This document shows, one piece after another, positions 19,401-27,084 of a stretch of DNA of 27,084 bases. Made by a program: the position numbers and the translations under genes. The notes beneath the pieces were generated by a model, which saw only the letters and a list, made by a program, of their open reading frames with translations, did not search any database and was not told the DNA's origin. The DNA lies in IMG/VR virus record IMGVR_UViG_3300028829_001583, positions 1-27,084 of that record. One strand, written 5' to 3'. The first letter of the stretch is position 1. Every line of letters begins with the position of its first letter. Source of the DNA: a virus.

Positions 19401-22244
19401 TCGTTTTTTACACACCCAATACACTATATACAGTGGGTAACTATGGGAAGTGAAGGAAAAGTTGCTAGAGCTGTTAGAGGTGGTGCATCTTCTATTGATG
19501 AAAATAAATTGCTTGATAGCTTTGAACATTTACAAGCTATGAATCAAACATTTTCTATTGCAGGGCTGCAAGGAAGAGCAACTATTAAAAATAAAAATGT
19601 TAAGTATGTTATGCGTACTAAAACTGAAATGGAAAAAGGTGTCAGAACTAATGCAGATGATTATGTAGAAGCAGTTAGATTTGAATTAATGTTATTGCGT
19701 AGTGACGAAATAGCTAGAAAAGTAGCTGAATATGGTTATGGTAGTGACAAACTTTCTAAATGGATTTTAAGTAAAGATGGTGCATTAGCTAGAGAACAAC
19801 TTGTAGATATGGGTGGTGGTAGATTTAGTAAGATTTTAAATGACAGTGATTTTATAGACCAATATTTACAATCTATTGAAACACGTATAAGAATTAAAAC
19901 AGGTGGTCGTGTAGAAAAAGGAACAGAGTATTTTTATGACGAAGCTGCTAAAGCTTATAGATATAACATTTCAGCTACAGATACAGGTAATAGTAATTTA
20001 AGAAATGCAATAGCAACAGGAAGCTTACATAAATGGGATGATGCAGGAAGAGCTGGAGAAAGTCTTAGCTTTTTAGAAGATTTAAACAAACGTATGCCAG
20101 AAAGAATGTCACTTCGTGGTAAAACAACAATATCAGACATAGACCAAGAGCTTAAAAAATATGTTGGCGAAAAAGGTCTTAATTTAGATTTAGGTGCAGT
20201 AAAAGTATCAGAAGATATTGTTAATAGAAAATATTTAGGACCTTTAGGAAATTTTGAAAAGACTATGGATAATGTGGTAAACATTGCGTTTAATCACATG
20301 ATGGGTAAACCCAATGCTTATTTATCAAGGTCAGTAGCTTTTAAACAGTTTAGGTATATGCATATACTTGATAACTTTGAAAATTATTCTTGGAAAGTAC
20401 GAGATGAATTTATTAGAGAAGCTGAAGTATTAAAAATACCTAAAAATGTTATTGCTGATTTAAAAGATGCACGTAGAGCTACACCTAGTGGAAAGATAGA
20501 TAATTTTAAAGTAGCAGACACAAACGCTAAAGCTTATGGTTTATCAGGTACTAAACAGTTGTTATACGATACTTCTAAGAGACATGCTTTATCAGATGTT
20601 ACAAGAAACATTTTTCCTTTCCCTGAAGTATGGTTTGAGTTAGCTACTACTTGGAGTAAGTTACTAGCTAATAATCCACAGTTAATACGTAAAGGACAAC
20701 TTTTAGTTAATGGTGCTAGAGGGTCAAATTTATTTGGATTTCAAAGTGAATCATTTTTTACACCAGACCCACAAAATCCTGATAACGAATTGTTTGCACA
20801 TCCGTTCAGTGGATTTATGGGAAGCTTAATTTATGGCAAAGAAAGAAACACTGAAGTAGCTGCTAAGAGTTATGTAACTGGTATCAACCTACTAGGACAA
20901 GGATTTGTACCTGGACCTAACCCATATGTTGCATTTGCTTTAGACAAGGTATTACCTAAATATGGATACGGCAGAGAAGTAAGAGAAACTTTATTTGGTG
21001 ATTTTGGTACTCCAGAAATTAAAGATGTCTTATTACCTAAAGCTCCTTGGTTAAAAAAACTATTAGCTGCAACAGGTGGTATTGGAAAAGATATAGATGA
21101 TTATGGTAATGAAATTTACACAAGTGAATACGCTGCTATGAGAGCATCTACAACAATAGATATATATAGATACGGTATGTTAACAGGAGAAAATCAAAGA
21201 TTATATAAAACAGGCAAACTTGATAAATTTTTAAGTAAAAAATATGGTGTAAATTTTGACAAAACTTTAATTACTAAATCAGATATTGACGAAGCTTTCT
21301 TAGAATATTCTAATAAAAAAGCTACACAAGTATTTGGAATTAGATTCTTAGCACAATTTATTGGACCAACAGGCATTAAACCAGTATTTTATGCAGAAGA
21401 TAAAGATGGTAAATTGTTTAGTACACAAGTTCTTGCAGAAGAATATAGAAAAATAAGAGAAGAAACTAATCAAGATGATGTACAAGCAGCTGAAAGATTC
21501 TTTAGAGAATTTGGTTATGACCATGGTTGGTTGACATCTGGTAAATCAGTATCTATTGCTGGTAGACGTTCTATAACAGACAGAGTAAAAACTTGGCAAG
21601 CAGAAAATGAAAAAGATTTAGAACCTTACACATTGAGTGCTTATTTCTTATTGCCTGATAATCCATTAGATGATAGGTCATATGCTGATTTGTATGATGA
21701 ATCTATTATGTTAAACCCTGACCAATATCGTAGGTCTGTAAACGACACAGTAGCATACTATAAATATGCAGCTTTTTCAGAAAAAGTAGAAGCTAATGAC
21801 ACAATACCTAATGATGAAAAAGTTTTCTTAAAACGTTTAGTACGTAATGGTTTAATTATAGATTATCCAGGATTTCAAAGCCAGACTTATGGTATTACAA
21901 CTGCTGTTAAAGCTAAAGATATATTGTCTGAAATGGAACGGGAGTGGTTAAAAGAAGGTAGTTTTGCTTCTACAACTGACGCAGGTAAAGGTTTTGCTAA
22001 GTTGTACCCTATATGGCAAGCTATGGGTAATCAATCAATACAATACTCAAGTAGTCGAAACCCTGATTGGTGGTTATCTTCTACACAAGATGAAGCAAGA
22101 TATATGCGTATTATGACACATCAAGTAGCTATGCAAATAGCTAAAGAAAATCCTGACTTTTACTATGTCTGGATAGGTGTTATGTTAAGATTATACAGAG
22201 ATGACACTGAAGCTCTACAATATGGAGCTACACTAGGAAGATAA
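16440..22244 (+). CDS. Giant (1934 aa) virion-type protein, unrecognised
   Basis: The largest gene of the window. The protein is overwhelmingly helical, rich in Lys, Glu, Asn and Tyr, without signal peptide or long membrane segments. Near residues 1378-1410 it has an aromatic block (SDVTRNIFPFPEVWFELATTWSKLLANNPQ) of a type seen in large phage internal proteins. I see no convincing polymerase, transglycosylase or nuclease motif. It starts within the stop of the Pro/Gln-rich gene and ends in a TAATG overlap with the next. Its size and place after the portal suggest a DNA-ejection (internal core) protein or a tape-measure-like structural protein. A tape measure would be expected to be more repetitive. 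Confidence applies to the gene, not the role. Confidence 0.7.
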   Translation: MIFGDYFFEKDFLKIKDRQNRLYKNYKEIAKANPQLAENVINITENNPMLPKATVKAAAELGEDPNSDRLNEINSQLYEQFSKKEAEIWEFMNDKYQNTEYVDDMRFTAANWIKGDTQYGVWIGAAMDHYKETASKYSFLPNTGFYKDGFQIDVQDKSGNTVTVPNPDAPMAGRIWQYMSSVLAYDKMLRDGVDPTTAINVPRIDISKTQIANLGVDTGWSGKIDKLVDSFKEAQEMAGDTIWQAMRMKTVAGEPINYNRDKWFLFETIDVEQMPQYNDLVNIYGYTPEKAKELIYKKIGEPLAPLDKPGEINYLSSDNPNKINFYAGRRNKGFVYSAEDPGRTQEGYQQLVPYSPGRYQAAFVSAPGTETYNKLSGAIDLVYSAVPELLLDKGVGQVMNQFKNLRRVNKLLDQETGEVLATGKRFKLNQQGLRKEAEEQIAKDIEGLSGEGLKDYMLGANAKLKAIDTGAARVTKATDRQVKEYGFFGERVPKFFRQTKDEFLDTPFMNQLFYSLADETEEMVIKANPFFRGLNGRFVGEIVKAKNPAKIKELFGSLLDEGVSIGKYTSKGFEQINTMPKVASFALNKALVSTAKTGKKLQSSTNVGKQIAGKALSTIGNEQAAFRSARSYLGQGLNIAMSPLRNTPNKKFLSVLKPLSRNDGIIDGTIAASRWLPKKEQLIEAALNAKSNVEELTNITSKKYEKMLGFNSTFNAGSTPSQQRMLGLIPEMGLPLRNFTQAYDQLFAHLQSTGYDSAVGSKILEEFRGLKYQDHRTVRKFAYEQRVRDIQHVRAKGGNHEIMAEALENYSKGEEDRFIMFINEFGDDMPFAGNLPEGLEKMTYKNWDGTDREVIIPTAHLMSEMADNSVQLTDYNLMKRSMSSLFTYYDDMNSLTQTFTIPVKNAKDYMTKYKFGFSKEYTENPFIDYTTGQLKGIPVDKLGKDAITFALDYYNRNIFKPAVLLRYAFFSRVFLEESMRFAAGHMDSFFTHPIHYIQWVTMGSEGKVARAVRGGASSIDENKLLDSFEHLQAMNQTFSIAGLQGRATIKNKNVKYVMRTKTEMEKGVRTNADDYVEAVRFELMLLRSDEIARKVAEYGYGSDKLSKWILSKDGALAREQLVDMGGGRFSKILNDSDFIDQYLQSIETRIRIKTGGRVEKGTEYFYDEAAKAYRYNISATDTGNSNLRNAIATGSLHKWDDAGRAGESLSFLEDLNKRMPERMSLRGKTTISDIDQELKKYVGEKGLNLDLGAVKVSEDIVNRKYLGPLGNFEKTMDNVVNIAFNHMMGKPNAYLSRSVAFKQFRYMHILDNFENYSWKVRDEFIREAEVLKIPKNVIADLKDARRATPSGKIDNFKVADTNAKAYGLSGTKQLLYDTSKRHALSDVTRNIFPFPEVWFELATTWSKLLANNPQLIRKGQLLVNGARGSNLFGFQSESFFTPDPQNPDNELFAHPFSGFMGSLIYGKERNTEVAAKSYVTGINLLGQGFVPGPNPYVAFALDKVLPKYGYGREVRETLFGDFGTPEIKDVLLPKAPWLKKLLAATGGIGKDIDDYGNEIYTSEYAAMRASTTIDIYRYGMLTGENQRLYKTGKLDKFLSKKYGVNFDKTLITKSDIDEAFLEYSNKKATQVFGIRFLAQFIGPTGIKPVFYAEDKDGKLFSTQVLAEEYRKIREETNQDDVQAAERFFREFGYDHGWLTSGKSVSIAGRRSITDRVKTWQAENEKDLEPYTLSAYFLLPDNPLDDRSYADLYDESIMLNPDQYRRSVNDTVAYYKYAAFSEKVEANDTIPNDEKVFLKRLVRNGLIIDYPGFQSQTYGITTAVKAKDILSEMEREWLKEGSFASTTDAGKGFAKLYPIWQAMGNQSIQYSSSRNPDWWLSSTQDEARYMRIMTHQVAMQIAKENPDFYYVWIGVMLRLYRDDTEALQYGATLGR

Positions 22245-23386
22245 TGGTAGAGAAAACACAAAATACATCTTTTGGTAATACTGAAGAAAATACAAATGAT
22301 GAACCAATAGAGCAATTAAATCCTGAACAAAAAGCACTATTAGATACTTATTTAATGCAACTAGACCCTGCATATGCACAACAATTTGAACAAGAATATA
22401 GAAAAAGTATAGAAGAATTTGGAGTATTTGATTCAGTAAAATTAACTGCTTATTTGCCATTTATGGATTTTGGAGGACTAGAAGACCCTAATGCTAGAAA
22501 AGTACCTGTATATGATAAAGATGGTGTAGAAACAAATAGGTTTAAATCTTTTACAAGTTACTTTGAAGATTTTCCTATTAGTGGAATATTAGCTAGTGCT
22601 AACTCTGAACAAGAAATAATAGAGTTTCAAAGATATTTAGAAGCAAAAGGTATTGTAACTGAAGGTTATTTTAATGATTCAATAGGTCAATACAGTAATA
22701 AGTTATTAGAAGTTGTATATGACATTATGGATTATGCTGATGCTAATTTAAACATATTAGAAAACAGTCCAGAATATAAAGCTTTAGAATCTGAAAATGA
22801 TGTTAGATTTTTTATGGCTCAAGAAGATGAACCACAATATGTTATGCAACGTAAGATTTTTAATAAAGCTATAGATGCTTATGCAGAACAAACATCTTAT
22901 TTAGAACGAGAAGAAAAAAAACAAACTAGAGAAAAAATAGAAGGTGATTTATTTCAACAAGCTTTAGAAGAATATCCCTCTGATGAAGAGTTTAAAACTA
23001 TATTTGAAAATGCTTTAGCAGATTCAGGTAAAAGAGTTACTCCGAAAATGTTAGATAAAGCAGCTACAGCTTTTGGGAAAGCTTATTCAAAAGAAATGAT
23101 GGATAATGCAGATTTAATTGAAAACTTTAAAACAAGTGACATATACGCAGATTATGTAGAAGGTACTAATATTAAAAGAGAAGATGTTCAAATGGGTGGA
23201 TATATGCCAACAGAACGTAGATTAAATACTGATTTCTTTAAAGATGGTATTACAGCTCAAGGTTTTGCTGAAGATTATGTAGAGGAAGAATATGGTAAAG
23301 AAATGGATGCAGTAGCTTTAGGACGTAAAAAAATGGAAACACAACAAGCTTTATTATCTGAAGTATTTAGGTATATATCACCATGA
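22244..23386 (+). CDS. Virion-module protein, unrecognised (380 aa)
   Basis: A 380 aa acidic, helical protein. The N-terminal 30 residues are disordered (MVEKTQNTSFGNTEENTNDE), followed by helical blocks with many Glu/Lys pairs (YLEREEKKQTREKIEGDLFQQALEEYPSDEEFKTIF) that may form coiled coils. No catalytic motif. It shares bases with both neighbours (TAATG and ATGA), placing it in the same translational chain as the giant protein. Likely a partner in the internal virion or ejection apparatus, by context only. Confidence 0.6.
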   Translation: MVEKTQNTSFGNTEENTNDEPIEQLNPEQKALLDTYLMQLDPAYAQQFEQEYRKSIEEFGVFDSVKLTAYLPFMDFGGLEDPNARKVPVYDKDGVETNRFKSFTSYFEDFPISGILASANSEQEIIEFQRYLEAKGIVTEGYFNDSIGQYSNKLLEVVYDIMDYADANLNILENSPEYKALESENDVRFFMAQEDEPQYVMQRKIFNKAIDAYAEQTSYLEREEKKQTREKIEGDLFQQALEEYPSDEEFKTIFENALADSGKRVTPKMLDKAATAFGKAYSKEMMDNADLIENFKTSDIYADYVEGTNIKREDVQMGGYMPTERRLNTDFFKDGITAQGFAEDYVEEEYGKEMDAVALGRKKMETQQALLSEVFRYISP

Positions 23387-24309
23387 TAAATCCTGGAGAA
23401 AACATACAAAAATTAAACCCTCAAGAATTAAAAGGTCAAGATAAAGAAGCTTATGATAGATTAGCACAAGAGCAATTAGCAGCTCAAGAAAATTTAGAAT
23501 ACGTTAAAAATAATCCTTTAGGAACTTCAACTGCACAACAAGCTAGAGTAAATTCTTATCAAAAAAAACTTAATGCTATAGATACTGAAATAAATAACTT
23601 TTTAGCAGAAGGAAGTGCCGAAAAACATTTTCATAATTATATGAATACTAGAAGTGCTGAAAGTAATGCATTAAATAAAAATACTAGATATGGACCTGGT
23701 GGATTAGCACCTGTTGAAAATTATAATTATGCTGAATTACCTAATATGAGTGAACAAGAGTTAAGTCGTTTAGCTAAAGCTATAGGTGTAGAAAATGTAG
23801 ATAAACTAAAAGCTTTTGGTGGAATAGGTTTAAAAGTATTAGGTTATTTAGATGAAGAAATTTTATTAACAAAACCATTAGAGCTAGCAAGTAAAGGTTT
23901 AAAGGCTGCTGGTTTTGGTAAATCTGCTGCAAGAACATTAGCATTAGGTGCTGGAGTTGCAGCATACGAAACATATTGGATGTTAGCAAACGTTGGTATG
24001 GCAGCATATGCACAGTTACAAGGTGAAACTCGTGAAAATAATCCAGAACTACAAAATTTAATAGGTAGTGCAATGATGAGTAGTGCAACAGGTGTTCCAA
24101 GTAATCAGCCAATAGATGTTGATAAAAATAAAGAATCTGTTTCTTTTGATAATGCACCACAACTAGAAAAAGATATGAGAAGATGGGCTAAAGGTTCATT
24201 AGGTGTTCAAGCTTACCAAGCAACTATTGGTAAAAAAACAGGCACAGAAGACATTGTTAGTCTTGCAATGAATGGTATACGCCCTATGTTAGGTGCAAAT
24301 AATGAGTAG
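23383..24309 (+). CDS. Virion-module protein with a hydrophobic Ala/Gly-rich segment (308 aa)
   Basis: A 308 aa protein with a charged helical N-terminal half and, at about residues 181-212, a hydrophobic Ala/Gly-rich stretch (SAARTLALGAGVAAYETYWM continuing to AAYAQL) that could enter a membrane. Podovirus-type phages carry internal proteins that form a channel through the cell envelope during DNA entry, and such segments are expected in them. The C-terminal part is polar. It overlaps neighbouring genes by 4 and 8 bp. The role is inferred from the segment and context. Confidence 0.6.
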   Translation: MINPGENIQKLNPQELKGQDKEAYDRLAQEQLAAQENLEYVKNNPLGTSTAQQARVNSYQKKLNAIDTEINNFLAEGSAEKHFHNYMNTRSAESNALNKNTRYGPGGLAPVENYNYAELPNMSEQELSRLAKAIGVENVDKLKAFGGIGLKVLGYLDEEILLTKPLELASKGLKAAGFGKSAARTLALGAGVAAYETYWMLANVGMAAYAQLQGETRENNPELQNLIGSAMMSSATGVPSNQPIDVDKNKESVSFDNAPQLEKDMRRWAKGSLGVQAYQATIGKKTGTEDIVSLAMNGIRPMLGANNE

Positions 24310-25528
24310 AGTTACATACGGTCCAGAAGGTACACAGATAATTAACGTTGATGGTAAGTTTTATTTAGGTGTTGATACAGGTGATAGCTTGTACATGTAT
24401 GAAGTACCTAAAGGTTGGACATTAGCTGATTTAACTGATATGACTGATATAGAACAAAATAATCAAGATGCAAGTGTTGATTTTTATAATGACTTAGTTA
24501 AAACTGGTGACATGATTGAAATTACTGAAGACCAATTTTTAGGCAAAGTTGGTTACGAAGATAGAATTGTAGTTGTAGGAAGTGGTATATATCCATTAAC
24601 TAAAGAATATGATGATGTCGATAGTATTACTGCTATGCTTTCTGGTCTTGATGAATTAAAAACAACAGCACCTTTTTGGTCAGATGCTAATTATGTAAAT
24701 ACTTTAGAAGACTGGGTAATGGATAATGGTATAGACAATATAGAACTTTATTGGGATTCTGTAGAACATAATAAAGCAATAGAAGAGATGGGTTACACAA
24801 TAGCTCAATATAATGGTTTAACTAAAAAAGCTAAAAACAGATTAAGTTGGGAAGAAGATGTTCAAAACAATTTAGCAAGTTTACAAACGCATTTAACTGG
24901 TCTTGGTGGAGAGTTGTCTGAAACTGTTTTAACTGCAATAGCAGAACAATGGGCATCAGGTTGGAGCGAAGAAAAATCTAAACGTACTGTTAGAAAGTTA
25001 GTAGATAGTAGTTACACATTAGGTGGACCTGTAGATGCAAAGATATTAGCTATAGCAGAAGGTACAGAAATAAAACAAACTACACTTGGCACAGAAAAAA
25101 TAAAAGAACTTATGGATACTTACTTAGCACCTAATTTGCATTCAAGTATTAAAGATATTGCAGGTCATGCATCTAAATTAAGAAACAATCCTAACTATCA
25201 AACAAAATTTATTAAAGATTTAAAAGCTAAAAACAAATTAGAATACTCTATGTATGACGAAGATATGGAAATTGGGTTTCTAATAGACAGTAAAATTAAC
25301 TCTTTTGAACAAACAACAGGTATTAAATTAGACCAAAGTAAAGATAGTGATTATGCAATTATAGATAAAATGTTAAAACTTAATAACTTTGGAGAAGAAA
25401 AGAAATTAGCTAGAAGTATTGGCTACCAACAAGGCTCTTCAAAAGTTATGGCTGATGTTAATAATGCATTAGGTCGTACTTTTGGCAAAGGTATAGTTGG
25501 AGCACAACAGTTTAGAGAGCAATTCTAA
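24302..25528 (+). CDS. Virion-module protein, unrecognised (408 aa)
   Basis: A 408 aa protein starting MSRVTYGPEGTQIINVDGKF. The first 100 residues look beta-rich (GKFYLGVDTGDSLYMYEVPKG; EDRIVVVGSGIYPL), the remainder helical. The frame can begin three codons earlier at a GTG, but the ATG gives an 8 bp overlap like other pairs here. No known domain recognised. The C-terminal portion (RSIGYQQGSSKVMADVNNAL ... FGKGIVGAQQF) is Gly/Gln-rich, similar in flavour to the C-terminus of the next protein. Probable virion component. Confidence 0.6.
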   Translation: MSRVTYGPEGTQIINVDGKFYLGVDTGDSLYMYEVPKGWTLADLTDMTDIEQNNQDASVDFYNDLVKTGDMIEITEDQFLGKVGYEDRIVVVGSGIYPLTKEYDDVDSITAMLSGLDELKTTAPFWSDANYVNTLEDWVMDNGIDNIELYWDSVEHNKAIEEMGYTIAQYNGLTKKAKNRLSWEEDVQNNLASLQTHLTGLGGELSETVLTAIAEQWASGWSEEKSKRTVRKLVDSSYTLGGPVDAKILAIAEGTEIKQTTLGTEKIKELMDTYLAPNLHSSIKDIAGHASKLRNNPNYQTKFIKDLKAKNKLEYSMYDEDMEIGFLIDSKINSFEQTTGIKLDQSKDSDYAIIDKMLKLNNFGEEKKLARSIGYQQGSSKVMADVNNALGRTFGKGIVGAQQFREQF

Positions 25529-26517
25529 TGGCAACAGTAACAGTATATAGATATGATAATCTTACAGGTGAAACATTTGATGATAAATATGCAGAAAGTC
25601 AAGGGTATGCTAATGCTGAAGCATTTGCTGATGCTTTAGTTTCAGGAGCTAGTTATCATAGAACGCAAAAAGCAGCACAAGATGATGCTGATGGAGTAAG
25701 TACATCATCATCTGTAGGTACTGCAGCAACTTCAGCAGAAGCTAATCAACAAGCACAAGCTTTGTATTCGTTTATGCCACAAGGTGTATTAGACAATTTT
25801 ATAAACAATTACATTGATACTGGAGATGCAGATACTTCAATAGGTTTAACTAGAAAATCTCAAGTGTGGAAAGATAACTTTAGTCATTTATTAAACAAAG
25901 ATGGTACATTAATAATGGATGAGTTAACTTCTTTAACGACTATTAATACTTATAAACAAACACTTAAAGAAATAGGTATAGATGATTTTACTGAATTTGA
26001 AGATGAATTTAAAGAAATGGTTAGTTCTGTATCTGGTGCAGAGTTTCAAGATAGAATAGATGTAGTTTACGAAGGAGTTGTAAATCAAATACCTGAAGTT
26101 AAACAGTTATTTGCTGAACAACTAGGAGTAGTAGCTGATGATGCAACAATATTTGCAGCATTAATTAATCCAAAAGTAGAAGATAAATTCTTAAAAGGAC
26201 AAATAACAACTGTACAAATTGGTGCACAAGCTAAAAAAGCAGGCTTTGGATTTAACTATGATAAATTTGATACGTTAAAGAAACAAGGTTTAACTGCACA
26301 AGGAGCTAAACAACTCTATGGAACTGCTGGAAACATTATGAGTCAAGCACAAAGTATAGGTAGAGATTTAGGTATTGAAACATTAGAACAAGCTACATTA
26401 GGCAATGTACAAGCTCAACAAAGATTAACACGTATTGAATCAGAACTAATGTCTAAACAAGGTATACAATTAGGAGCAGCAAAAAAAGATGGTAAAATCA
26501 CTGGACTTACTACTTAA
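25528..26517 (+). CDS. Virion-module protein, unrecognised (329 aa)
   Basis: A 329 aa protein. Residues 1-70 include a basic/aromatic start (MATVTVYRYDNLTGETFDDK) and an Ala/Ser-rich disordered stretch; the rest is helical with many Gln and Ala residues. The C-terminus (GNIMSQAQSIGRDLGIETLE...) is amphipathic helix. It starts in a TAATG overlap with the previous gene and is the last of the continuous chain beginning at terL: no later overlap, since a structured leader follows. Likely virion or ejection protein, by context. Confidence 0.6.
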   Translation: MATVTVYRYDNLTGETFDDKYAESQGYANAEAFADALVSGASYHRTQKAAQDDADGVSTSSSVGTAATSAEANQQAQALYSFMPQGVLDNFINNYIDTGDADTSIGLTRKSQVWKDNFSHLLNKDGTLIMDELTSLTTINTYKQTLKEIGIDDFTEFEDEFKEMVSSVSGAEFQDRIDVVYEGVVNQIPEVKQLFAEQLGVVADDATIFAALINPKVEDKFLKGQITTVQIGAQAKKAGFGFNYDKFDTLKKQGLTAQGAKQLYGTAGNIMSQAQSIGRDLGIETLEQATLGNVQAQQRLTRIESELMSKQGIQLGAAKKDGKITGLTT

Positions 26518-26522
26518 CCTGT

Positions 26523-26528
26523 TATAAT
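26523..26528 (+). promoter_or_regulatory. Candidate -10 element upstream of the capsid-region leader
   Basis: A perfect TATAAT lies 6 bp after the stop of the 329 aa gene and just before the structured leader. The best -35-like hexamer at a plausible distance is CTGGAC, which is poor. A separate transcript for the scaffold and (presumably) capsid genes would make sense because those are needed in large amounts. Confidence 0.4.
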
Positions 26529-26540
26529 ATTTATTAAGCG

Positions 26541-26704
26541 TTGCGTGGTCCGCTACAATAGACCTGCAAACAGCTTTCGAAGCCTACGTTGAAAGCTCGT
26601 ATTAAAACCGTAGAGTAATGGACTTATAGCTTGAAGCTACCAGAGAGATAAGTCAAGTGGTAAGGTAGCACCACGGCAAGATGCCTATGGTCTTGTCAGA
26701 TAGG
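26541..26704 (+). ncRNA. Structured leader RNA with two possible pseudoknots
   Basis: Between the last virion gene and the scaffold-like ORF lie consecutive folds: TTGC-x-GGTC with GACC-x-GCAA (26541-26569); AGCTTTC with GAAAGCT (26572-26597), whose loop CTACG can pair with downstream CGTAG (26609-26613); GACTTA with TAAGTC (26621-26654) enclosing TAGCT-TGA-AGCTA; GTGGT with ACCAC (26657-26674), whose loop GGTAGC can pair with upstream GCTACC (26636-26641); GGCA-AGA-TGCC (26675-26685); and CCTAT with ATAGG (26684-26704). The density and GC content stand out from the flanking AT-rich genes. It may regulate translation of the downstream gene or be a separate small RNA. Confidence 0.55.
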
Positions 26705-26727
26705 TTAACACATAGTGGAGGTACAGT

Positions 26728-27084
26728 ATGGAAGAATTTGATGCACCGCAAGAACATGGTGTAAAACAAATGAGAGAAACTATTGGTAGAAAAGATGATG
26801 CTATCAAAAAACTTGAGGCAGAACTAGCTTCTTATAAAGATAAGGAAATAGATAATGTCTTTGGTAAATTAGGATTATCAACGGACAAAGGTTTCGGTAA
26901 AGCGTTAAAGCAAGTGTATGATGGACCTGTTACGACAGAAGCTATCTCACAGTTTGCAAAGGACGAGTATGGTTTCGAAGCAAATGGAACAGTTGAGGCA
27001 ACACCACAGCCTACACCTGAACCACAAGTTCAAGACGATGCAAGGTCTCGCGTAGCTGCACTTGATGCAAATTCAACTTCAGAA
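26728..27084 (+). CDS. Probable scaffolding protein, N-terminal part (runs off the window)
   Basis: An open frame of 119 codons to the window edge. It begins MEEFDAPQEHGVKQMRETIG, followed by a short charged coiled coil (RKDDAIKKLEAELASYKDKE), then a mixed region and a Pro-rich disordered linker (ATPQPTPEPQVQDD). Charged, helical, disordered proteins of this kind directly precede the major capsid gene in many tailed phages and template procapsid assembly. A GGAGG ribosome-binding site lies 7 nt before the ATG, one of the strongest here. The major capsid gene would be expected just beyond the window. Codon choice is somewhat less AT-biased than in the genes before it. Confidence 0.6.
   Translation, partial: MEEFDAPQEHGVKQMRETIGRKDDAIKKLEAELASYKDKEIDNVFGKLGLSTDKGFGKALKQVYDGPVTTEAISQFAKDEYGFEANGTVEATPQPTPEPQVQDDARSRVAALDANSTSE

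Noticed and set aside
16440-22244. Possible virion RNA polymerase (N4-type) in the giant protein
   Set aside because: The catalytic motifs of that family were not found in the translation on reading; size and position alone do not support it.
23780-24160. 126 aa minus-strand ORF inside the 308 aa virion gene
   Set aside because: It is antisense to a well-supported coding frame, with a low-complexity Leu/His/Tyr composition typical of the reverse reading of AT-rich genes.
26650-26704. tRNA-like string AAGTGGTAAGG resembling the D-arm of a Gln or Gly tRNA
   Set aside because: No T-loop, no acceptor stem and no 7-base anticodon loop could be placed around it; the segment folds better as separate hairpins.
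1-27084. CRISPR array, insertion sequence or integrase
   Set aside because: No regularly spaced direct repeats, no transposase or recombinase motifs, and no target duplications were seen on reading through both strands.

Overview
The window is a stretch of an AT-rich (roughly two-thirds A+T by eye) tailed double-stranded DNA phage genome. The evidence is a terminase large subunit followed by a portal protein, then a run of very large helical virion-type proteins and the start of a probable scaffolding protein, together with recombination genes, a cell-wall lytic enzyme and many tiny overlapping genes. The low GC and gene-packed layout suit an uncultured aquatic bacterium with a streamlined genome. 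Two apparently leaderless promoters would fit an actinobacterial host, but the host cannot be fixed from this sequence and no tail-type hallmark is visible.

Layout. Positions 1-397 (+) are the tail end of the rightward (virion) gene set, presumably joined to the far side of the genome beyond this window. Positions 412-11579 are all leftward (-). From right to left along transcription this arm holds: (i) a cluster of tiny genes (11579-8452), many encoding 31-85 aa proteins with paired CxxC-type motifs, punctuated by two terminators with an identical loop core; (ii) a non-coding block (about 8450-8060) that folds into several long helices and contains a tRNA-like T-arm; (iii) a four-gene overlapping operon (7989-5098) ending in a MoxR-type AAA+ ATPase and a protein combining an HELGH metallopeptidase-like motif with a VWA/MIDAS domain; (iv) a structured intergenic segment (5097-4805); (v) a replication and recombination block: small HTH protein, metallophosphoesterase, Rad52-like annealing protein and a zinc-ribbon protein with an SSB-like C-terminal tip; (vi) a winged-helix protein, a lysozyme/transglycosylase, small proteins, a SET-domain protein and an HNH nuclease. 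A roughly 590 bp divergent non-coding region (11580-12173) rich in nested inverted repeats separates this from the rightward virion operon (12174 to the end): TerL with N-terminal zinc and HTH extension, portal, a Pro/Gln/Gly-rich protein, a 1934 aa giant protein, four more large unrecognised proteins, a structured leader of about 200 nt, and a scaffold-like ORF that runs off the window.

How it fits together. Nearly all neighbouring genes overlap by 1-20 bp (ATGA, TAATG or longer), so translation is heavily coupled. Where genes do not overlap, the gap usually carries a fold: terminators, promoters or complex RNA. The most unusual content is the set of structured non-coding elements (8060-8450, 4851-4932, 11732-11853, 26541-26704) and the MoxR/VWA-metallopeptidase operon. 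All functional statements come from motif reading without database search.
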